Part shown: piece by piece, positions 13,890 through 18,822 of the stretch
Layout: each line of letters begins with the position of its first letter
Numbering within the stretch: position 1 is the first letter of the stretch
NCBI GenBank assembly: GCA_045655165.1
Contig: JAZOOT010000015.1
Span: forward strand, 1-18,822
Source of the DNA: SIG607 sp045655165
GTDB lineage: Bacteria > Bacillota > Clostridia > Oscillospirales > Acutalibacteraceae
Length of the DNA: 18,822 nt
Reading direction: 5' to 3'
The notes under the pieces: generated by a model
The model's database searches: none
Seen by the model: only the letters and a program-made list of their open reading frames with translations
What the model was told of the DNA's origin: nothing
Translations under genes and position numbers: made by a program

Positions 13890-13918
13890 ATTTTACAATG
13901 TTTTACCAAATAGTGCAA
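13890..13918 (-). promoter_or_regulatory. Promoter for the OPT transporter and PqqD-like gene
   Basis: On the minus strand TTGCAC (13918-13913) and TAAAAT (13895-13890) with a 17-base spacer, 26 bases before the OPT ATG, in the 57-base gap after pepD. Read-through from pepD may add to it. Confidence 0.55.
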
Positions 13919-13920
13919 CC

Positions 13921-15363
13921 CTATTTTAAGTTTTTAAGCATTTCTAAAAGTAAAGTGTAAATTTTTTGGCACGAATCTACATTTAAACGCTCTTTCGGGG
14001 TGTGCGCGTCAAGAATATTGGGACCTAAAGATATACAGTCAATATCCTTTATTTTAGAGGTAAAAACAGCACATTCAAGACCTGCGTGTATTGCTTCAAT
14101 TTTTGCTTCTTTAAGGAAAACCTTTTTAAAACACACTTTATAAAGTTCTTTAAGGGCAGAGTCTTCCTTGTATTCCCAAGGGGGAGTGTGGCCAAACGCA
14201 AGGGTTTTGCAACCAAGCATATTATAAAAAACCTGTAAGCGTTCTTCTAAAAATATGAGCGAAGAAGTTTTGTTGCTTCTTAAAAAGTAATGTAAGGTTA
14301 TTTTATCATTTTCGGTTTTTAAAATACCCAAATTAAGCGATGTTTCAACAAGACCTTCTATATTTGCACTCATTTCGCAAACACCGGTGGGGGTAAGCAT
14401 TAAAGCGCAAATAAGTTTTTGTGTAAGTTCGTTTGTAAACACCAAAAAATCGCCTTTTTCTTGCTTTAACACTTCTAAATCAAAGTCGGGTTCGCGGTCT
14501 TTAATTTCGCTTTTAATGGCATTTGCCACCAACACCGCCCTTTGTTTTAAAAGCGCGGGGTCAGCACTGCAAACGGTAATTTCGGTGCGGTTTGTAATGG
14601 CGTTTGTTTTGTCGCCGCCGTTAATGTCAATAATGCCAAATTCACATTCTTTTTTAAGCGCATTTAAAAACCTACCCGCAAGAATAGAAGAATTTATTCT
14701 TCCTTTGTGAATTTCAACGCCCGAATGACCGCCCAATAAACCCTTTAGAACAAGTTTAATTTTTGTTCCGTTTGCCTTTACTGTTTCTCTTTTAAAGAGT
14801 GCTTTAAAATCGCTTCCGCCTGCGCAAGAAACGGTTAAAACATCTTCGGTTTCCGAATCAATATTTATAAGTTTTTTGGCTTTTAAAAGCGAGGTGTCAA
14901 GTGCGCCTGCGCCAACCATACCGGTTTCTTCATCGGTTGTAAAAAGCGCGTAAAGCGGGGGGTGTGGAATATCGTTGCTTTCTAAAATTGCCATTACCAT
15001 AGCAACAGCAATGCCGTTGTCGGCGCCAAGCGTTGTGCCGTCTGCCTTAACAAAACCGTCTTCTTCGTAAACCTTAATTCCGTCTTTTAAAAAGTCGAAT
15101 TCGCAGTCAATATCTTTTTGGCAAACCATATCTAAATGTCCTTGCAAAATAATTGGTTCGCTGTTTTCGTAACCCGCAGTTGCAGGTTTAAAAATAATTA
15201 CGTTTAAAGCGTTGTCTACGGTATAGTTAAGCTCATTTTTCTTTGCAAAATTTTGGCAATAAAGCGAAATCTTTTCCATATCTCCGCTTCCGTGCGGAAT
15301 AGCGCAAATTTCTTCAAAAAGTTCAAATACACGCTGTGGCTTTAAATGTGAAAGTGTACTCAT
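13921..15363 (-). CDS. pepD: Aminoacyl-histidine dipeptidase PepD (peptidase M20C)
   Basis: Cytoplasmic metallodipeptidase that hydrolyses Xaa-His and other dipeptides. 480 aa, the usual length. Metal ligands and catalytic residues are visible: QGHLDMV (His76, Asp78), GTTLGADNGIAVA (Asp115), DEETGM (Glu145/Glu146), and the aspartate in NIDSETED (Asp169). HAGLECAVF near residue 441 supplies the last histidine ligand. The CAGG and GGHSG segments of the lid domain are present. No signal peptide. ATG with a GGAG site and a promoter at 15397-15425. Placed upstream of the OPT transporter, it would degrade imported peptides. Confidence 0.95.
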   Translation of the reverse strand: MSTLSHLKPQRVFELFEEICAIPHGSGDMEKISLYCQNFAKKNELNYTVDNALNVIIFKPATAGYENSEPIILQGHLDMVCQKDIDCEFDFLKDGIKVYEEDGFVKADGTTLGADNGIAVAMVMAILESNDIPHPPLYALFTTDEETGMVGAGALDTSLLKAKKLINIDSETEDVLTVSCAGGSDFKALFKRETVKANGTKIKLVLKGLLGGHSGVEIHKGRINSSILAGRFLNALKKECEFGIIDINGGDKTNAITNRTEITVCSADPALLKQRAVLVANAIKSEIKDREPDFDLEVLKQEKGDFLVFTNELTQKLICALMLTPTGVCEMSANIEGLVETSLNLGILKTENDKITLHYFLRSNKTSSLIFLEERLQVFYNMLGCKTLAFGHTPPWEYKEDSALKELYKVCFKKVFLKEAKIEAIHAGLECAVFTSKIKDIDCISLGPNILDAHTPKERLNVDSCQKIYTLLLEMLKNLK

Positions 15364-15396
15364 TTTTTCTCCTAAAACATATAGAATTACTTTAAT

Positions 15397-15425
15397 ATGT
15401 TACCATTTAAAGACTTTTATGTCAA
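15397..15425 (-). promoter_or_regulatory. SigA-type promoter of pepD
   Basis: On the minus strand TTGACA (15425-15420) and TAACAT (15402-15397) with a 17-base spacer, 34 bases before the pepD ATG. The same 116-base gap must hold the promoter of the divergent membrane-protein gene, for which I see no convincing boxes. Confidence 0.65.
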
Positions 15426-15479
15426 GAATAAACCCTTCTTTTATATGTGGCATATATTGTAAAAGGAGGTGAAAAACAA

Positions 15480-15893
15480 ATGATGAATTCATGTAACAGA
15501 TGCAGAAATAACTGCACTACCTTGGCTGTGGTTGTTAGTATTGTTTTAGGTATTATTGCCGCATTCTTGCGCATAACCGCAGTAATTACCCTAACCCCTG
15601 CTTTCTTGTGGGTGGTGCTTGGTATTGCAGTTGTATACCTTTTTGGCACACTTGTAACTTCAATTTTGGCTAAAGGACAGGGCGGTATTGGCGGAATTTG
15701 TGATTGCACAACCCTTTTTGTGTTGCTTATAAGCATTATTGGCGCAGTAATATTATCGGTTGTTCTTTTAGCTATTACCTTTGCAGCAACAAGCATTGTT
15801 GGTGCAATTCTTACAGGCCTTTTAGTGCTTTTCTTCTTCCAAATTATTACGGTAACCGCTTGCTACGTTTTGTGCCTTAACCGTTGCGAATAA
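15480..15893 (+). CDS. Small membrane protein with cysteine-rich N-terminus, unknown function
   Basis: 137 aa from ATG 15480, which follows a perfect AAAGGAGGTG site by 8 bases; the in-frame TTG at 15447 is upstream of that site and can be discarded. The N-terminus has a CNRCRNNC pattern ahead of the first membrane helix. Four hydrophobic segments follow (about 14-34, 38-62, 78-103 and 106-130), with GICDC between the second and third and a CYVLCLNRCE tail. The cysteines flank the membrane spans and could form disulfides or bind a metal. I recognise no named family. It is transcribed alone, divergently from pepD, and ends in a bidirectional terminator. Confidence 0.8.
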   Translation: MMNSCNRCRNNCTTLAVVVSIVLGIIAAFLRITAVITLTPAFLWVVLGIAVVYLFGTLVTSILAKGQGGIGGICDCTTLFVLLISIIGAVILSVVLLAITFAATSIVGAILTGLLVLFFFQIITVTACYVLCLNRCE

Positions 15894-15895
15894 AC

Positions 15896-15924
15896 AAAAA
15901 ACCGCAGTAAAACTGCGGTTTTTT
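15896..15924. terminator. Bidirectional terminator between two convergent genes
   Basis: ACCGCAG (15901-15907) and CTGCGGT (15913-15919) pair perfectly around TAAAA, with A run before and T run after, so the structure works on both strands. It serves the membrane-protein gene (stop at 15893) and the glycosyltransferase gene (stop at 15926). Confidence 0.92.
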
Positions 15925-15925
15925 A

Positions 15926-16891
15926 TTATCTTACTTTTCCGTAAATTTTCCAACAAGCAAAGAAAACCGGAAGCCCGAACATTAAACTTAAAATTGCTAT
16001 TTTATCTCGCTTTGGCGTGTATTTATCTAAAAGTAAAAGTTTTGCATTTTTTAAAACTTCATATTTTAACTGCTTTCTTGTTTTTTTGTATTCATTATTA
16101 CAGTTTTCCATATACCTAAGAGTGCTTAAAACGGCGTGTGTTTCGCGGCGAATACAAGCAGTTTTTAAACTTTTGTCGCACATAAGCGCCATTTCGCACA
16201 AATGCTTTGCGGCAGGAATATAACTAAGCCGAATAGGCGAAAACCCGCTACCAACAAAAGAGTTTTCGTGCTGTATATATTCGTATTTACACTCACCGCC
16301 GAAAACCACATAGTTTGCCGCTGTTAATACATCGCCAAAAACATAAGTGTCTTCGTAACGAATACCAACAGGGAATGAAACGTTATAAAAAATTTCTTTT
16401 TTGTAAAGTTTTCCCCAAGGGCTAATGTCTAAAATTCCGTGGTATAAAACCTCAAAAAACGCTTCTTTTCGGTTTAACATTTTAACACCCGTAAAGGGCG
16501 AATTGGGAACCTTTTTTTCACCCCGTACAACAAGGTGACCGCAAGCGGCAATTTCACACTGCGGGTTATCCTCTAACAAACCAAGTAAATACGAAATATA
16601 ATCATTATAAACAATATCATCGGGGTCAACAAACGAAAGATATTCTCCTATTGCGTGTTTAATGCCAACATTTCGTGCTACCGAAACACCGCCGTTTTCT
16701 TGGTGAATAACTTTAATGCGGCCGTCCTTTTCTTTAAAACTATCGCAAATTGCGGGGCAGTTATCGGTTGAACCGTCGTTTATTAAAATAATTTCAATAT
16801 CTTTATAAGTTTGGTTTAAAAGTGAAACAATGCAACTTTCAAGGTATTTTTCCACATTGTAAATAGGTACTATAATACTTACCTTTGCCAT
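15926..16891 (-). CDS. Family 2 glycosyltransferase
   Basis: 321 aa. GT-A fold with the start SIIVPIYNVEKYLESCI (5-21), the nucleotide-binding ILINDGSTD (35-43) and a VDPDD metal-binding motif (88-92). The acceptor half includes SPWGKLYKKEIF and YEDTYVFGD. These traits match cytoplasmic sugar transferases for cell-surface polysaccharides or teichoic acids. No transmembrane anchor is evident, although the C-terminal IAILSLMFGLPVFFACWKIYG is hydrophobic and may attach it to the membrane. The ATG has AAAGGA within the last codons of trxA, 4 bases after its stop, so it belongs to the redox operon by layout although its function seems unrelated. The donor sugar cannot be predicted. Confidence 0.9.
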   Translation of the reverse strand: MAKVSIIVPIYNVEKYLESCIVSLLNQTYKDIEIILINDGSTDNCPAICDSFKEKDGRIKVIHQENGGVSVARNVGIKHAIGEYLSFVDPDDIVYNDYISYLLGLLEDNPQCEIAACGHLVVRGEKKVPNSPFTGVKMLNRKEAFFEVLYHGILDISPWGKLYKKEIFYNVSFPVGIRYEDTYVFGDVLTAANYVVFGGECKYEYIQHENSFVGSGFSPIRLSYIPAAKHLCEMALMCDKSLKTACIRRETHAVLSTLRYMENCNNEYKKTRKQLKYEVLKNAKLLLLDKYTPKRDKIAILSLMFGLPVFFACWKIYGKVR

Positions 16892-16895
16892 CTTT

Positions 16896-17207
16896 TTAAT
16901 CCTTTAACATATCAAGAATTTCTTGCTTTTGTCTAAACCCAATAGCGCTGGTTTTAATTTTGCCGTCTTTAACAACAAAAAGTGCAGGAATGCTTGAAAT
17001 ACCAAATTTTTCGGCAATAAACCCCTGTTCATCAACGTTTATTTTACCAACAGTGTATTCGGGGTGTTCGTTACTAATTTCTTCAACAATGGGACCAACC
17101 ATACGGCAAGGGCCGCACCAATCGGCATAAAAATCTAACAAAACGGTTTTTTTGTTGTCTACAACTTCAGTATTAAAGTTTTCGGTAGTAATTTTAATAA
17201 CAGCCAT
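16896..17207 (-). CDS. trxA: Thioredoxin
   Basis: Cytoplasmic protein disulfide reductant of 103 aa. The active site is WCGPC (30-34), preceded by DFYADW; the conserved cis-proline is Pro74 in SSIPALF, and the buried aspartate DFYA is in place. Normal length for TrxA. ATG with AAGGAGTG. It lies 11 bases after an FTR-like gene, which suggests that this thioredoxin may receive electrons from ferredoxin rather than only from an NADPH thioredoxin reductase; no trxB is in the window. Confidence 0.95.
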   Translation of the reverse strand: MAVIKITTENFNTEVVDNKKTVLLDFYADWCGPCRMVGPIVEEISNEHPEYTVGKINVDEQGFIAEKFGISSIPALFVVKDGKIKTSAIGFRQKQEILDMLKD

Positions 17208-17218
17208 AATAACACTCC

Positions 17219-17419
17219 TTAATCTTTTGATTTATAGTAAAGCATACAGTGGCAGTACCCTTCAAAATTAGGGTCGGCAATCTGTTCTTTAAACTCTTTG
17301 CAAATGCATTTGTTTTCTTCGGTTTTTTGAATTCGGCAAGGGCAGTAACCGCCTTTTGCCTTAAGACCTTCTTTTATTCTTTTAACGGTTTCTTTGTCTT
17401 CGTTTAATCTTACAGCCAT
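17219..17419 (-). CDS. Ferredoxin:thioredoxin reductase catalytic-chain-like protein
   Basis: 66 aa with three Cys-x-Cys pairs: CPC (Cys26, Cys28), CIC (Cys38, Cys40) and CHC (Cys56, Cys58). In plant-type FTR the CPC, CPC and CHC motifs carry a 4Fe-4S cluster and an adjacent redox disulfide. Here the first and last pairs are the same 27 residues apart, but the middle pair sits nearer the first one (spacings 9 and 15 instead of 16 and 8). CPCR and CHCML flanks are family-like. It is shorter than plastid FTR and has no variable-chain partner here. The gene lies just upstream of trxA with a GAGGTG site, so ferredoxin-dependent thioredoxin reduction is the likely role; other redox or Fe-S roles remain possible. 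Confidence 0.82.
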   Translation of the reverse strand: MAVRLNEDKETVKRIKEGLKAKGGYCPCRIQKTEENKCICKEFKEQIADPNFEGYCHCMLYYKSKD

Positions 17420-17434
17420 ATTTTCACCTCATAT

Positions 17435-18175
17435 TTAAAGTAAAGTGTCGCTAATTAAAATAATACAAAATCCCAATAAAAGCGAAAAAGTTGCACCGCG
17501 TTGGCTTCCGTGAGCGTGGGTTTCGGGTATCATTTCGTCACTTATAATATAAAGCATTGCGCCTGCGGCAAAAGCCAAAGCAAAGGGTAAAATTACCGAA
17601 GAAACGGTAGCCGCAAAATAACCTAAAAAGGTGCCCACAACTTCAACAACACCTGTAATTACAGCGCAAATAAAGGTGCGTTTTGGCGAAACACCCGCCG
17701 CAAGCATTGGGCCAATAATAACCATACCTTCGGGAATGTTTTGAAGCGCAATACCGCCTGCAATAAGCAGTGCGCCCGAAACATCGTCGGCGCCAAAACC
17801 AACACCCGCGGCAATGCCTTCGGGCAGGTTATGTATTGCAATAGCCAAAACAAAAAGTAAAACCTTGTTAAGCTTGCTGTCACCCTCGTTAACGCCCACA
17901 AGTTTGTGCAAATGGGGAACAAGTTTGTCCACCGTGCTTAAACACAAAGCGCCCACAAAAATACCCGCAACGGTTACTATTAAACCGTATTTACCTCCGT
18001 ATTCAAGCGAAGGCAAAACAAGGCCAAATATTGCGGCGGCAAGCATAACGCCTGCGGCAAACGAAAGTATAATATCTGCAAATTTATGAGATACTTTTTT
18101 AAAAAGAAAGCCAATAAGCGAACCAAAAACAGTAGAAAGCCCCACACCCAAGGCCGTTAAAAGTACAAGTTTCAT
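17435..18175 (-). CDS. ZIP-family metal transporter
   Basis: 246 aa, with about eight hydrophobic helices, probably importing Zn2+, Fe2+ or Mn2+. The metal-binding signatures of helices IV and V are clear: HNLPEG (115-120) and QNIPEG (145-150). SDEMIPETHAHG near the C-terminus adds further acid and histidine ligands typical of the GufA/ZupT subgroup. The histidine-containing loop PHLHKLVG (87-94) fits the usual variable cytoplasmic loop. The ATG overlaps the flavodiiron stop codon as ATGA, with AAAGGAAC upstream, so translation is coupled. Supplying iron to the flavodiiron protein and FTR-like Fe-S protein is an attractive but unproven link. Confidence 0.93.
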   Translation of the reverse strand: MKLVLLTALGVGLSTVFGSLIGFLFKKVSHKFADIILSFAAGVMLAAAIFGLVLPSLEYGGKYGLIVTVAGIFVGALCLSTVDKLVPHLHKLVGVNEGDSKLNKVLLFVLAIAIHNLPEGIAAGVGFGADDVSGALLIAGGIALQNIPEGMVIIGPMLAAGVSPKRTFICAVITGVVEVVGTFLGYFAATVSSVILPFALAFAAGAMLYIISDEMIPETHAHGSQRGATFSLLLGFCIILISDTLL

Positions 18176-18822
18176 TTAATTAGTTCCTTTGCAAGAAGTA
18201 AAAGCGAATTTTCGCTGTCAGCATTTAATGCCGAATGTATTGTAACTGTGTTTTCACAAAAAGTAAGGTTTTTGCTTTTTTCAAAATTTGCTTTCATTAC
18301 CTTTGCGGCAACTGGCATCCAAGTGCCGTTTTCAATAAAACCAACCGTTTTGTTTTGAAAACCGCGTTCGGTTAATTGGTTAATAAATTCGCGCATAAAG
18401 GGGAATATTTCGCCGTTATAGGTTGTGGTTGCAAAAACAATTTTTGAATAACGGAAAGCGTCTTCAACCGCTTCGGTCATATCACACCTCGCAAGGTCAA
18501 AAATCTTTACGTTTTCACAACCGTTTTCCTTTAACATTTCGGCAAATTTAAGCACCGCTTTTTTTGTGTTGCCGTAAACCGAAGTATAAGCAACAACAAC
18601 GCCCTCGTCTTCGTTTTTGTAAGAAGACCAAATATCATAAAGGTTAATGTAATAACCCAAATTTTCACTTAATACAGGACCGTGCAAGGGGCAAATGGTT
18701 TTAATGTCTAACCCGCCAACTTTGCTAAGCAGTTTTTGCACCTGTGCGCCGTATTTTCCAACAATACCAAAATAATAACGTCTTGCTTCACATGCCCATT
18801 CTTCATCGGTGTCGGGTGTGCC
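18172..18822 (-). CDS. A-type flavoprotein (FprA/flavodiiron protein), C-terminal part, cut by window edge
   Basis: Partial: the frame is open to the last base, so the N-terminal metallo-beta-lactamase-like part lies outside. Visible are the end of that domain (EARRYYFGIVGKYG, then TICPLHGPVL with a diiron-site histidine) and a complete flavodoxin domain. The latter has the FMN phosphate loop YTSVYGNT, the TTTYNGEIFP segment and FIENGTWMP. Flavodiiron proteins reduce O2 to water, or NO to N2O, protecting anaerobes. The last visible GTG at 18741 is internal and not the start. It leads an operon with the ZIP transporter, FTR-like protein and thioredoxin, a sensible oxidative-stress set. Specificity for O2 versus NO cannot be judged. 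Confidence 0.9.
   Translation of the reverse strand, partial: GTPDTDEEWACEARRYYFGIVGKYGAQVQKLLSKVGGLDIKTICPLHGPVLSENLGYYINLYDIWSSYKNEDEGVVVAYTSVYGNTKKAVLKFAEMLKENGCENVKIFDLARCDMTEAVEDAFRYSKIVFATTTYNGEIFPFMREFINQLTERGFQNKTVGFIENGTWMPVAAKVMKANFEKSKNLTFCENTVTIHSALNADSENSLLLLAKELIK

Noticed and set aside
15447..15479. Upstream TTG start for the small membrane protein
   Set aside because: The perfect AAAGGAGGTG site lies between it and ATG 15480, so the downstream ATG is the start.
15364..15479. Sporulation-type promoter (SigE or SigG) for the membrane-protein gene
   Set aside because: CATATATT and an upstream AGAATA can be seen, but the spacing of 20 bases is too long for either sigma factor.
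1..18822. tRNA, rRNA, riboswitch, transposase or phage genes
   Set aside because: I found no cloverleaf, rRNA segment, recognisable riboswitch core or transposase reading frame on either strand.

Overview
This 18.8 kb window reads as chromosomal DNA of an anaerobic, probably spore-forming member of the Clostridia (Bacillota). The DNA is AT-rich, genes are tightly packed behind strong AAGGAG-type ribosome binding sites, and promoters look like SigA promoters. Gene content points the same way: a sporulation sigma factor SigK, a glycyl-radical pyruvate formate-lyase system, a citrate synthase of the Re type, an A-type flavoprotein and a ferredoxin:thioredoxin reductase-like protein. The species cannot be named from sequence alone, but a gut-type clostridium fits.

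Layout. (1) 5-5083, minus strand: one operon, Re-type citrate synthase, FCD-type GntR regulator, aconitase, isocitrate dehydrogenase. Together these make 2-oxoglutarate (for glutamate) from acetyl-CoA and oxaloacetate. A near-perfect promoter overlaps a 22-bp palindrome that is probably the regulator's own operator. (2) 5145-5825, minus: sigK, placed between the terminator of the pfl operon and the citrate synthase promoter. (3) 5898-8991, minus: pyruvate formate-lyase genes. The enzyme is split: a 704-aa catalytic chain with the Cys-Cys pair is followed by a separate 80-aa chain carrying the glycyl radical site, then the activating enzyme PflA. The three genes are joined by TAATG overlaps. 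(4) 9178-10615, plus: a TVP38/DedA-like membrane protein and the 16S rRNA methyltransferase RsmE. (5) 10616-11030: no gene, but a dense array of about a dozen hairpins bounded by an 11-bp inverted repeat that sits exactly between two convergent stop codons. (6) 11029-11508, minus: a small XRE repressor and a 57-aa protein with shared ACTATATATAGT palindromes at both promoters. (7) 11613-15363, minus: peptide use, i.e. Xaa-His dipeptidase PepD, an OPT oligopeptide transporter and a PqqD-like protein. (8) 15480-15893, plus: a small four-helix membrane protein with a cysteine-rich N-terminus. (9) 15926 to the window end, minus: a redox/metal operon of FprA-type flavodiiron protein (cut by the window edge), ZIP metal transporter, FTR-like protein, thioredoxin and a family 2 glycosyltransferase.

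The most interesting items are the split pyruvate formate-lyase with its extra cysteine-bearing tail, the hairpin array at 10616-11030, and the XRE/57-aa module with its repeated operator. The self-regulated Re-citrate synthase operon and the PqqD-like protein paired with a peptide transporter follow.
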